From Nonomuraea harbinensis (GTDB lineage: Bacteria; Actinomycetota; Actinomycetes; Streptosporangiales; Streptosporangiaceae), in NCBI RefSeq assembly GCF_019396385.1, contig NZ_JAHKRN010000029.1, positions 46,489-110,488 on the forward strand: a stretch of DNA of 64,000 nucleotides. Reading direction: 5' to 3'. The position numbers and the translations under genes were made by a program. Positions 1-7,341 of the stretch are shown in pieces; position 1 is the first letter of the stretch; every line of letters begins with the position of its first letter. The notes below the pieces were generated by a model, which saw nothing but the letters and a program-made list of their open reading frames with translations, did no database searches and was not told the DNA's origin.

Positions 1-380
1 ACCCGCATGAGGTAGAAGACGGCGAACCCGGCGGCCAGGCCGGTGCCGAGGGTGGCCAGAGCCCAGCAGAGCACCACGATCCCCAGGATCCTGGTGCGGT
101 TGTAGCGGTCGGCGAGGTAGCCGGCGGGCAGGGCGACGAGGGTGGCGGCCAGCGCCGCGGCGGTGGGGATGGATCCCGCCGCGGTGTCGCTGAAGCCCCA
201 TTCGGCCTGGACCAGAGGCAGTACGCCGGACAGCAGGTTGGCTTCGATGCGATCGACCATGCCGACGACGAACAGGACGACGAACGGCCCCCACCCGAAA
301 GGGTTGGGATCGGTCGGGCTGATGCCGCCGGGCGGCGGGGATCCGAGTCTGCGGCGTTCGCGGGCGACGGCCTTGACCAT
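1..380 (-). CDS. MFS transporter, N-terminal part (runs off the window)
   Basis: Only the first 126 or so residues are in the window; the rest lies before position 1. The visible part has a basic N-terminus, a first membrane helix (about residues 30-50) and a second one followed by GYLADRYNRTR, a good match to the MFS loop 2-3 motif (GxLaDrxGrrr). That supports a major facilitator superfamily proton-coupled transporter in the cytoplasmic membrane. The ATG at 380 is preceded by AGGAG six bases upstream. The substrate cannot be read from this fragment. A palindrome at 427-443 lies just upstream, so repressor control is plausible. Confidence 0.85.
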   Translation of the reverse strand, partial: MVKAVARERRRLGSPPPGGISPTDPNPFGWGPFVVLFVVGMVDRIEANLLSGVLPLVQAEWGFSDTAAGSIPTAAALAATLVALPAGYLADRYNRTRILGIVVLCWALATLGTGLAAGFAVFYLMR

Positions 381-426
381 GACTTCTCCTCCGCGGCTCC
401 GGGCGCCGAAGCGCCAGAACGCGGTT

Positions 427-443
427 CTAAAACAGTGTTCTAG
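427..443. promoter_or_regulatory. Putative TetR-like operator upstream of the MFS gene
   Basis: CTAAAACA-G-TGTTCTAG is a 17-base inverted repeat with 7 of 8 pairs matched, 47 bases upstream of the MFS start codon. Size and shape fit operators of TetR-family efflux repressors. No TetR gene is visible in the window; it would have to lie beyond position 1. Function is inferred from position only. Confidence 0.4.
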
Positions 444-526
444 GGAGGAGTGTCGTACATCACACTCTGTTTCACCAGTGCCGCAGAGATGCCTGTGAGG
501 GCGAAAAGGCCCCCAGGGGTTCCCGA

Positions 527-1423
527 TCAGTCCGGCAGGCCGACGAGGGCGGCGCTGGCGCTCCAGAGCGCTCGTGCCTGCGCGTCGCTGCGTGCCAGTT
601 CGGACGGGTGCGGCCAGGTGAGCCGCGCTCGCCGCAGGGAGGCGTACGTGCGTCCGGCCGGGGGAGCCGTGAGGCCGAGCGCCAGGTCGGCCAGGGTGGT
701 TCCGGCGGCGGCGCGGCTGTTGACGTGGGGGTTGAATCTGCTCAGCGGCCGGCCCAGCAGCGGTGTGCCCAGCAGGGACCAGGCCGTGCGCAGGGGGATC
801 GGCAGGTCCTTGGCCAGGCGCGTCCCGAAGACCTGCCCCGGATCGTACGCGATCACCGTGAGCCGCCGGACGCGCTCGGCCAGCGAGCGTGCCGTGAGCA
901 CGGTGCACAGCTTGGACGCCGTGTACGCGTGCTCGCCCGCCTTGCGTGGCCGGGGGTCCCGGTGGGGGTCGCGATCGGGGTGCGCCAGCAGCTCCGCGTC
1001 GGCGTGACGCGGAGGTTGCAGCCCGGCGCGGGTAGCGGGGTCGTGGGCGCCGCTCGTGGTCAGCACGATGATCGCGCCGTCCGCCAGGACGGGCAGCAGC
1101 AGGCGTGCCAGCAGGTAGTGGGCGAGGTGGTTGACGGCGAAGGTCGTCTCGAAGCCGTCAGTGGTCCGACCGCCGGCCTCGGGGAGGACCACGCCGGCAT
1201 TGAGCACCAGCGCGTCCACGGGGGCGCCGCCCAGCCGTTCGCGGACCGACGCCGCGAAGGCGCGTACCGACTCCAGCTCCGTGAGGTCGAGCGGGATCGG
1301 CTCGCCGACAGGCGCCGGTCGGCGCGCGCCGAGGAGTAGCCGGGTGTTCCTCGTCAGGGCCAGCCGCTCGGCCGCGATCGCTCCGAACCCTGAAGTGCCG
1401 CCGGTCATGACCATCGTCGGCAC
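527..1423 (-). CDS. Short-chain dehydrogenase/reductase (SDR)
   Basis: A 298-residue classical-type SDR. The N-terminus has the dinucleotide-binding TGGTSGFG motif. LNAGV follows near residue 95, a serine in VLTTSGAH, and the YTASK catalytic YxxxK near residue 170. It should be a cytoplasmic NAD(P)-dependent oxidoreductase of unknown substrate. A loop of charged residues precedes the YxxxK (about residues 145-165), as in WW-oxidoreductase/RDH-like SDRs. I place the start at the GTG at 1423 because AGGAGG sits four bases before it; ATG at 1414 or 1456 are alternatives. It is divergent from an AraC regulator that probably controls it; the same arrangement recurs at 53.0-54.8 kb. Confidence 0.85.
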   Translation of the reverse strand: MPTMVMTGGTSGFGAIAAERLALTRNTRLLLGARRPAPVGEPIPLDLTELESVRAFAASVRERLGGAPVDALVLNAGVVLPEAGGRTTDGFETTFAVNHLAHYLLARLLLPVLADGAIIVLTTSGAHDPATRAGLQPPRHADAELLAHPDRDPHRDPRPRKAGEHAYTASKLCTVLTARSLAERVRRLTVIAYDPGQVFGTRLAKDLPIPLRTAWSLLGTPLLGRPLSRFNPHVNSRAAAGTTLADLALGLTAPPAGRTYASLRRARLTWPHPSELARSDAQARALWSASAALVGLPD

Positions 1424-1480
1424 GCCGCCTCCTCGATCTTCGGTGTCGTGCGTCATGCCCAGTGAACGCGCCTGCGGCGA

Positions 1481-1528
1481 GACGATCCATATTCCGTACG
1501 CTCGTTTCCCTCTCTGTCCGTCTACGCT
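1481..1528. promoter_or_regulatory. Shared control region of SDR / AraC pair
   Basis: The intergenic region contains GACGATCCATAT (1481-1492), which reappears in slightly longer form (GACGATCGCATAT, other strand) in the second AraC/oxidoreductase region at 53903-53915. A hexamer TACGCT (1523-1528) ends six bases before the GTG of the AraC gene, fitting a -10 box for a leaderless transcript. Functions are inferred. Confidence 0.4.
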
Positions 1529-1534
1529 GGAGTC

Positions 1535-2479
1535 GTGGACGCGCTCGCCGACCTCCTCGACGGCGTCCGGGCGCGCACTGCGGCGTTCTGCCGGGTGATC
1601 CTCGAACCCCCGTGGTCGCTGCGCATCGCCGACAGGGCCAGGCTCGCCCTGGCGACCACGTTGTGCGGGCACGCCTGGATCGTGCCCGACGAGGGGGAGC
1701 CGGTGCGGATGCGCACCGGGGACGTGGCCATCGTCAAGGGGCCGGGACCGTACACGATCAGCGACGACCCGGCCACCCCGCCGCAGATCATCGTCCACGA
1801 GGGCAGCCGCCTGACCACTCCGGACAACGTCGACGTCACCGACGACCTGCGGCTCAGGCCGCGCACCGGCGGACCGGCCCCCGACGGGTCGGCGATCGTG
1901 GCCAGCGGGACCTACCAGGTCGGCGGAGAGGTGAGCGAACGGCTCCTCAACGCCCTGCCGGAGATCGTGCTCGTGCCCCGGTCGTCCACGACCGCCCCGA
2001 TCGTGGAACTCCTGGCCCAGGAGGTTCATGGCGAAGGGCCAGGCCGGCAGGTCGTGCTCGACCGGCTCCTGGACGCGGCGCTGATCGTGACGCTGCGCGC
2101 CTGGTTCGCCCGCCCCGGCGCCGAGGCTCCCGGGTGGTACGAGGCGCAGAGCGATCCGTTGATCGGCCCGGCCCTGCGACTCATCCACGGCGACCCGGCG
2201 CATCCCTGGACGGTGGCGTCCCTGGCCGGGAGGGTGGGCGCCTCGCGCGCGGCCTTCGCGCGCCGTTTCGCCACACTCGTGGGCGAACCGCCCATGACGT
2301 ATCTCACCGGCTGGCGGCTGGCGCTCGCCGCCGATCTCCTGCGTTCCTCCGAGGCCACGATCGACTCGGTCGCCCGCCGCGTCGGATACGCCAACGCGTT
2401 CGCGCTGAGCGTGGCTTTCAAACGTGTCCGCGGGGTGTCACCGAGCCGCCATCGAGCGGGCGTCACCCCTCGACCCTGA
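1535..2479 (+). CDS. AraC family transcriptional regulator (cupin type)
   Basis: 314 residues. The N-terminal two thirds form a cupin-like sensor domain of the type found in AraC regulators next to oxidoreductases (CGHAWIV, TGDVAIVKG, a PPQIIVHEG strand). The C-terminal 100 residues carry two helix-turn-helix units: WTVASLAGRVGASRAAFARRF and the RVGYANAFALSVAFKR block followed by GVSPSRHR, the AraC signature. The GTG start has no good ribosome site but lies six bases after a -10-like hexamer, so the message may be leaderless. It is divergent from the SDR gene and probably regulates it and itself. It is a paralogue of the regulator at 53921-54835. Confidence 0.9.
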   Translation: MDALADLLDGVRARTAAFCRVILEPPWSLRIADRARLALATTLCGHAWIVPDEGEPVRMRTGDVAIVKGPGPYTISDDPATPPQIIVHEGSRLTTPDNVDVTDDLRLRPRTGGPAPDGSAIVASGTYQVGGEVSERLLNALPEIVLVPRSSTTAPIVELLAQEVHGEGPGRQVVLDRLLDAALIVTLRAWFARPGAEAPGWYEAQSDPLIGPALRLIHGDPAHPWTVASLAGRVGASRAAFARRFATLVGEPPMTYLTGWRLALAADLLRSSEATIDSVARRVGYANAFALSVAFKRVRGVSPSRHRAGVTPRP

Positions 2480-2539
2480 CACTTTTCTGGAACTTGGGCC
2501 TTGTGTGAGGGTTCCGTGTCAACCTATGCTGCGCCGCAC

Positions 2540-2558
2540 GTTAAGAAACTTTCCTAAC
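2540..2558. promoter_or_regulatory. Palindromic operator upstream of GH5 gene
   Basis: GTTAAGAAACTTTCCTAAC is a 19-base palindrome with one mismatched pair, centred 39 bases upstream of the cellulase start codon. The region is much more AT-rich than its surroundings. Position suggests a sugar-responsive repressor site or promoter element; the binding protein is not identifiable here. Confidence 0.5.
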
Positions 2559-2587
2559 CGAATACGCCCGGAGAATCGGAGTCGTTC

Positions 2588-4024
2588 GTGAGGCGAAGTG
2601 CAGGTGCGAGGATCTTCGCGGTCGTGGCCGCGCTGGTGGCGCCGTTGATGGTGCCCTCCGGCGCGAGCGCGGCCGTGGCCGACCCGCTGGTGTCGCAGGG
2701 CAGGCCCGTCACGGCCTCCTCGGTCGAGGCCGCCGGTCTGGAGCCGGACAAGGCGGTCGACGGCAACGCGTCCACGCGGTGGGCCAGCGCCGAGGGGGTG
2801 GACCCGCAGTGGATCCGGGTGGACCTCGGCGCCGCGCACACCATCACCCGGGTACGGCTGACCTGGGAGGTCGCCCACGCCAGGGCGTACCGGGTGCAGA
2901 CCTCGCCCGACGGCTCCACCTGGAGCGACGTCTACTCCACCGCCGCCGGTGACGGGGGGACCGACGACCTCACGGTCAGCGGCAGCGGCCGGTACGTGCG
3001 GGTCTACGGCACGCAGCGCGGCACCCAGTGGGGCTACTCCCTGTGGGAGCTGGAGGTCTTCGGGACTCCCACGGGCGGCAGCGGCGGCGACACCCCGGTC
3101 CAGGCCAACGGGCAGCTGCGGGTGTGCGGCATCAAGCTCTGCAACGAGAACGGCAAGCAGATCCAGCTGCGCGGCATGAGCAGCCACGGCATCCAGTGGT
3201 ACGACCAGTGCCTCAACAGCGCGTCGCTCGACGCGCTGGCGAACGACTGGAAGGCCGACGTCCTGCGCATCTCGATGTACATCCAGGAGGGCGGGTACGA
3301 GACCAACCCCCGGCTGTTCACCGACCGGGTGCACTCCCTGATCGAGATGGCCACCGCCCGCGGGATGTACGCGATCGTCGACTGGCACATGCTCACCCCG
3401 GGTGACCCGATGTACAACCTCAGCCGGGCCAAGACCTTCTTCACCGAGATCGCCCAGCGGCACGACGGCAAGAAGAACGTCCTGTACGAGATCGCCAACG
3501 AGCCGAACGGCGACGCCGTCACCTGGCCCGTCATCCGCGACTACGCGCACCAGCTCATCCCGGTGATCCGGCAGCACGACGCCGACGCCCCGATCCTGGT
3601 CGGCACCCGGGGCTGGTCGTCACTCGGCGTCTCCGCCGGCGGCAACGAGACCGAGATCATCAACAACCCGGTCAACGCGGCCAACATCATGTACACGTTC
3701 CACTTCTACGCGGCCTCGCACGACAGCCTGTACCTGAACACGCTGTCCCGGGCCGCCGACCGGCTGCCGATCTTCGTGACCGAGTTCGGCACGCAGACCG
3801 CGTCCGGCGACGGGGCCAACGACTTCGCCAGGTCGCAGCAGTATCTCGACCTCATGGCCCAGAAGAAGATCAGCTGGGTGAACTGGAACTTCTCGGACGA
3901 CTTCCGTACGGGCGCCGTCTTCACCACCGGAACCTGCCCGAGCGGCTCGTTCGCCGGGACGAGCAGGCTCAAGGAGGCCGGTGTCTGGGTCCGCGACCGG
4001 ATCCGCACCGCCGACGACTTCTGA
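2588..4024 (+). CDS. Secreted endoglucanase, GH5 family, with discoidin-like domain
   Basis: 478 residues. A Sec signal peptide (basic start, hydrophobic stretch, cut near GASA-AVA about residue 30) is followed by an F5/8 type C / CBM32-like domain (about 35-158, ending in LWELEVFG). A Gly/Ser-rich linker leads to a GH5 cellulase-type catalytic domain (about 170-475). VDWHMLTPGDP, IANEPNG (proton donor Glu about 305) and FVTEFGTQ (nucleophile Glu about 399) are the family landmarks. It should cut beta-1,4-glucans outside the cell, with the discoidin domain binding glycan. GTG start with GGAG six bases upstream. Transcribed alone: palindromic operator before, strong hairpin after. Confidence 0.93.
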   Translation: MRRSAGARIFAVVAALVAPLMVPSGASAAVADPLVSQGRPVTASSVEAAGLEPDKAVDGNASTRWASAEGVDPQWIRVDLGAAHTITRVRLTWEVAHARAYRVQTSPDGSTWSDVYSTAAGDGGTDDLTVSGSGRYVRVYGTQRGTQWGYSLWELEVFGTPTGGSGGDTPVQANGQLRVCGIKLCNENGKQIQLRGMSSHGIQWYDQCLNSASLDALANDWKADVLRISMYIQEGGYETNPRLFTDRVHSLIEMATARGMYAIVDWHMLTPGDPMYNLSRAKTFFTEIAQRHDGKKNVLYEIANEPNGDAVTWPVIRDYAHQLIPVIRQHDADAPILVGTRGWSSLGVSAGGNETEIINNPVNAANIMYTFHFYAASHDSLYLNTLSRAADRLPIFVTEFGTQTASGDGANDFARSQQYLDLMAQKKISWVNWNFSDDFRTGAVFTTGTCPSGSFAGTSRLKEAGVWVRDRIRTADDF

Positions 4025-4031
4025 CGCGACA

Positions 4032-4061
4032 CGGGCGCCCCGTCCCATGACGGGGCGCCCG
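4032..4061. terminator. Bidirectional hairpin between GH5 gene and convergent membrane gene
   Basis: A perfect 13-base-pair GC-rich stem (arms 4032-4044 and 4049-4061) with a four-base loop begins eight bases after the cellulase stop. No T-run follows, as is common in high-GC actinomycetes. It probably ends transcription from both sides. Confidence 0.75.
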
Positions 4062-4068
4062 CGTGGCA

Positions 4069-4371
4069 TCAGTCCGAGATCACGGGGCCACGCGCGACGC
4101 GCCAGAGCAGATACGCCTGCAGCAGGCCCGCTCCGGTGAGCAGCACGATGAGCAGTACGGGGTCGTCCAGCTGCGGCGGGACCCAGTGCCATCCCCACCA
4201 GATGAGCGGCCCGAGCGGGAAGGTGACGACCATGAGGGCGAAGCCGGACAGCAGGATCGGGTCCTGGACGGTCAGCAGGATCACCGCCGAGGGGATGCCG
4301 AGGAGCATCACCAGCCCGGCGTAGAGACCGGCGAGAACCGCGGCGAGCCGGCCGTTCCTGTAGCGCCTCAC
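4069..4371 (-). CDS. Small membrane protein of unknown function
   Basis: 100 residues from the GTG at 4371, chosen because AGGAGG lies eight bases upstream; the reading frame stays open further upstream but without a ribosome site. Three hydrophobic segments are visible: LAAVLAGLYAGLVMLLGIPSA, LLSGFALMVVTFPLGPLIWW and DPVLLIVLLTGAGLLQAYLL. The short C-terminus is RVARGPVISD. No family recognised. Convergent with the cellulase gene across a shared hairpin. Confidence 0.65.
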   Translation of the reverse strand: MRRYRNGRLAAVLAGLYAGLVMLLGIPSAVILLTVQDPILLSGFALMVVTFPLGPLIWWGWHWVPPQLDDPVLLIVLLTGAGLLQAYLLWRVARGPVISD

Positions 4372-4456
4372 GCGGTCACCCTCCTCGGACGCTCGGGAAG
4401 AGGACGAGCGTATCCCATCGAAGCCGGGCCATGATCGTGGGCGGCGAGCCATGGGT

Positions 4457-4479
4457 TAGCGTGTAGGCAAACGCTTTCC
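4457..4479. promoter_or_regulatory. Promoter -10 and LacI-like operator before acyltransferase gene
   Basis: TAGCGT (4457-4462) fits an actinobacterial -10 box. It is followed by GGCAAACGCTTTCC (4466-4479), which fits the general LacI/CcpA-type operator pattern (nnAAnCGnTTnn). The element would cover the transcription start, 12-25 bases before the ATG at 4491. Repression by a sugar-responsive LacI-family protein is an inference. Confidence 0.4.
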
Positions 4480-4490
4480 CGGGGGTTGGC

Positions 4491-6221
4491 ATGGGCACCA
4501 CCGCTCTCGACGGCGACGCGCCGTTCGCCCGTCACCATCACGACTACTCACCCTGGTCCTTCTGGGACGAAGCCGGTCAGGAAGAACAGGACAGGCAGCT
4601 CGAACTCCAGCGCGCTCTCACCGGACGGCACGCCGGCTACGAGTTCGGCGAGAGGTGCTTCGTCTCCGAGCTCGCCTCGGTGCAGAACGAGGAGCTGCGG
4701 CTCGGCCCGCGCACCTACGTCGCCGCCGGCGCCTACCTGAGCGGCTCGGTACGGACGGGACGCGACTGCTCCATGAACCCCTACACCGTCGTCCGGGGCG
4801 ACGTGCGGCTCGGCGACGCGGTCCGGATCGGCGCCCACACCTCGCTGCTGGGGTTCAACCACACGATGTCCGACCCCGACGTCGAGGTCTTCCGGCAGCC
4901 GCTCACCAGCCGGGGCATCGAGATCGGGAACGATGTCTGGATCGGCTCCCACGTGGTCGTCCTGGACGGTGTGACCGTCGGCGACCGCGCGGTGATCGGG
5001 GCCGGCGCGGTCGTCACCAAGGACGTCCCGGCCGGCGCGATCGTCGGCGGCAACCCGGCGAAGGTGCTGCGCTGGCGGGTTCCCGGGTTGAAGCCGCCGG
5101 CCGGCGACCTGGCCACTGCGGTGGCGGGGTTCGCGGAGACCGCGCGTGAGCAGGCGGAGGACGTCCTGGCGCGCTGCTTCGACCCCCGGCTCCTCGGCGG
5201 GGCGTTCGTCGACCGGCCGGGCGCGGCCGTCACCGTCCGCGCCCAGTGCGACGCGATCGAGATCGCCGACCTGCTGCTCGGCCGGGCCCCCGGCCCGATG
5301 CCGGCGGACGAGCAGGCCGACCGGCTGCGCTCCTGGCAGGACCCGGCGACGGGCCTGGTGGGGACGCTGCTCGCGGACGGCAGCCAGAGGAGGCCGGATC
5401 CAGGCTTGGCGGAGACGCCGGATGGCGGCCCACGGCCCGAGCCGGGGCTGTCCGATCCGGATGTCGGCTACCACGTCCTGTGCGTCGGCTACGCGCTCGA
5501 CCTGCTGGGCAGCCGGTTCCCCGGGCCGGTCCGGCCCGTCGCCGACATGGAGGCCGGCGACCTGATCGCCTTCGTGGAAAGCCTGCCCTGGACGCGGGAC
5601 GCCTGGGGGGCGGGGCACTGGGTCGACATCCTGGGCACCGCCATGCTGTGGAACGGCGGACGGGGCCGTCCCGGGGCCACGGAGGCCCTGTTCGGATGGC
5701 TGGTCACGCACGCCGATCCGGACACCGGGATGTGGGGTTCGGCGCGGCCGATCGACGGTCTGCTGCGGATCGTCAACGGCTTCTACCGCGCGTCGCGCGG
5801 CACCTTCGCCCAGTTCGGGGTGCCGCTGCCGTACCCGGAGCGGGTCGTCGACACCGTGCTGCGGCACGCCCGCGACCCGCGGTACGTCCGCCCGGAGCGG
5901 CAGAACGCCTGCGACATCCTCGACATCGCGCACCCGCTGTGGCTGACCCGGCACACCGGCTACCGCGCCGAAGAGGTGACGACCCTGGCCAGGACCCTGC
6001 TCACCGACGCGCTCGGGCACTGGACCGACGGCCAGGGCTTCGGGTTCCAGGCCCCGCACCCCACCACGGCCGGCGCCGCCGCGACCGTGCCGGGGCTGCA
6101 GGGGACCGAGATGTGGCTGGCGATCATCTGGCTGCTGTCCGACCTCGCGGGCGTCGCGGACGCTCTCGGCTACCGGCCGCGCGGCGTACACCGCCCCGAA
6201 CCCGCCGTCGTACGGACCTGA
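4491..6221 (+). CDS. Hexapeptide-repeat acyltransferase fused to a helical domain
   Basis: 576 residues. Residues 60-200 form a left-handed beta-helix O-acetyltransferase: repeats such as VRTGRDCSMNPYTVVRGDV and IGNDVWIGSHVVV, a GFNHTM catalytic-type histidine, and the C-terminal GGNPAKVLRWR seen in NodL/maltose-acetyltransferase relatives. Residues 220-570 are a separate region rich in Trp, Gly and His (WTRDAWGAGHWVDILG, DPDTGMWGS, DILDIAHPLWL). They look like the alpha-helical toroid folds of prenyltransferase/cyclase-like or glycan-handling enzymes, but I cannot assign them. The first domain probably transfers acetyl groups to a sugar or similar hydroxyl acceptor. No signal peptide, so cytoplasmic. 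The fused second half is the unusual part. Confidence 0.8.
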   Translation: MGTTALDGDAPFARHHHDYSPWSFWDEAGQEEQDRQLELQRALTGRHAGYEFGERCFVSELASVQNEELRLGPRTYVAAGAYLSGSVRTGRDCSMNPYTVVRGDVRLGDAVRIGAHTSLLGFNHTMSDPDVEVFRQPLTSRGIEIGNDVWIGSHVVVLDGVTVGDRAVIGAGAVVTKDVPAGAIVGGNPAKVLRWRVPGLKPPAGDLATAVAGFAETAREQAEDVLARCFDPRLLGGAFVDRPGAAVTVRAQCDAIEIADLLLGRAPGPMPADEQADRLRSWQDPATGLVGTLLADGSQRRPDPGLAETPDGGPRPEPGLSDPDVGYHVLCVGYALDLLGSRFPGPVRPVADMEAGDLIAFVESLPWTRDAWGAGHWVDILGTAMLWNGGRGRPGATEALFGWLVTHADPDTGMWGSARPIDGLLRIVNGFYRASRGTFAQFGVPLPYPERVVDTVLRHARDPRYVRPERQNACDILDIAHPLWLTRHTGYRAEEVTTLARTLLTDALGHWTDGQGFGFQAPHPTTAGAAATVPGLQGTEMWLAIIWLLSDLAGVADALGYRPRGVHRPEPAVVRT

Positions 6222-6236
6222 TCGCCCACGCGACGG

Positions 6237-6917
6237 TTATCCGCGTCCGGCGAGATGCGAGGAGAAACGGACCGCCCCTGCCGCCAGCACCGGCATCCCG
6301 AGGGCCCAGCAGCGCAGGAACGCCCAGACTTCCTGGTTCGTATGCTCACCGTTGCCCTGGATCTCTGGTGAGAGAGAAGAGGCGATCGTCGGCAGCAGGA
6401 GCAGCGCGAAGCCCGCGAGCAGAAGCGCCGCACCGGCCGCGGTCGACTGGCGCGGCCGGTACGGGCGGGCCGCCAGCAAGGTCAGGGCCGCGGCGCAGAC
6501 GACGGCGGGCAGCGCCACCTTGCCCGCCCAGTGCAGCAGCATCGTCGTCGTCCAGTACCACTGCTCGGCCGGAAGAGGGTCCAAGAAGTACAGCATGGGG
6601 TCCGGGGGGCCGAGAAGATCTCTCACCGTGCCGAGGACGCCGCCGCCGACGAAGGCCAGGACGAACACCGGCAAGCGCCGCCCGGTACGGAGCACGGCGA
6701 GGGCGCCGGCGGCGGCGAGCAGGCCGAGGAGCACGCCCTTGGTGGCACCGTAGGCGAACGGGATCCACCGGTTCCACGGGTAGTTCCCGACCGTGACCGC
6801 CGTCCAGGCGCCGACGGCGCCCCATGAGACGACCCCGACGGCGATCCCGACGCACAGCAGGTCCCAGACGCGGCTGTCCCGGTCGCGTGCGGGGTTCGGT
6901 AAGAAGGGGTGGGTCAC
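6237..6917 (-). CDS. Multi-pass membrane protein of unknown function
   Basis: About 226 residues with five or six hydrophobic helices (for example LLCVGIAVGVVSWGAVGAW, LPVFVLAFVGGGVLGTV, VALPAVVCAAALTLLAA, AAGAALLLAGFALLLLPT). It resembles streptomycete integral membrane proteins of unknown function. The upstream gene ends in TGGTGA; the GTG overlapping that stop (start 6917) gives a four-base coupled overlap. ATG at 6929 is the alternative. Translationally coupled to the preceding small acidic protein. Confidence 0.65.
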   Translation of the reverse strand: MTHPFLPNPARDRDSRVWDLLCVGIAVGVVSWGAVGAWTAVTVGNYPWNRWIPFAYGATKGVLLGLLAAAGALAVLRTGRRLPVFVLAFVGGGVLGTVRDLLGPPDPMLYFLDPLPAEQWYWTTTMLLHWAGKVALPAVVCAAALTLLAARPYRPRQSTAAGAALLLAGFALLLLPTIASSLSPEIQGNGEHTNQEVWAFLRCWALGMPVLAAGAVRFSSHLAGRG

Positions 6918-7264
6918 CAGTCGCGCCATTCGTCCGTGAGCTCGAACCGCTTGATGCCGCGACGGGCCGCGAGCCCGTCGAGGTCTATCCCCGCCTCGGT
7001 GAGCACGTCGTCGATGAACTCGCACAACTCCTCCCGCTCGACGGTGTCGAAGTCGTGGTCGTGCGTACCGTCCACGGCGTTGAGCCCTTCGACCACCCGC
7101 CGGATCGCCGCGAGGACCTCGTCGTCGGAGGGCGAGCCGAAGCGCCGTACCTCGGCCTCGAAAGACGTCAGGACCCGTTCGGCCGCCGCCACGAACGGCT
7201 CCGGATAGGGCGCGGCGAAGTCGGCGACATGTGCGCGCCAGGTGTCTGTCGGTCTCCTGATCAT
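6914..7264 (-). CDS. Small acidic protein, unknown function
   Basis: 116 residues, strongly acidic and helical. The C-terminus (FELTDEWRDW) follows a segment with HDHDFDTVEREELCEFID, suggesting an immunity-protein or DUF-like helical fold, but I cannot name the family. Start at the ATG 7264; the frame is open further upstream but overlaps the divergent promoter region. Coupled by a four-base overlap to the downstream membrane protein, so the pair probably works together. Divergent from the BtrH-like gene. Confidence 0.6.
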   Translation of the reverse strand: MIRRPTDTWRAHVADFAAPYPEPFVAAAERVLTSFEAEVRRFGSPSDDEVLAAIRRVVEGLNAVDGTHDHDFDTVEREELCEFIDDVLTEAGIDLDGLAARRGIKRFELTDEWRDW

Positions 7265-7341
7265 TGCGTGATCGTAGGCCGACTGGACTCTCCCACGGGG
7301 GGAGGCCCCATGCTGGTCGCCGGACACGAGGAGAGCGACGC

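Noticed and set aside
527..2203. A single 558-residue reading frame running through the SDR gene into the AraC region
   Set aside because: Only the C-terminal 298 residues look like protein (SDR). The upstream part is the shadow of the AraC gene on the other strand, and a strong ribosome site marks the true start at 1423.
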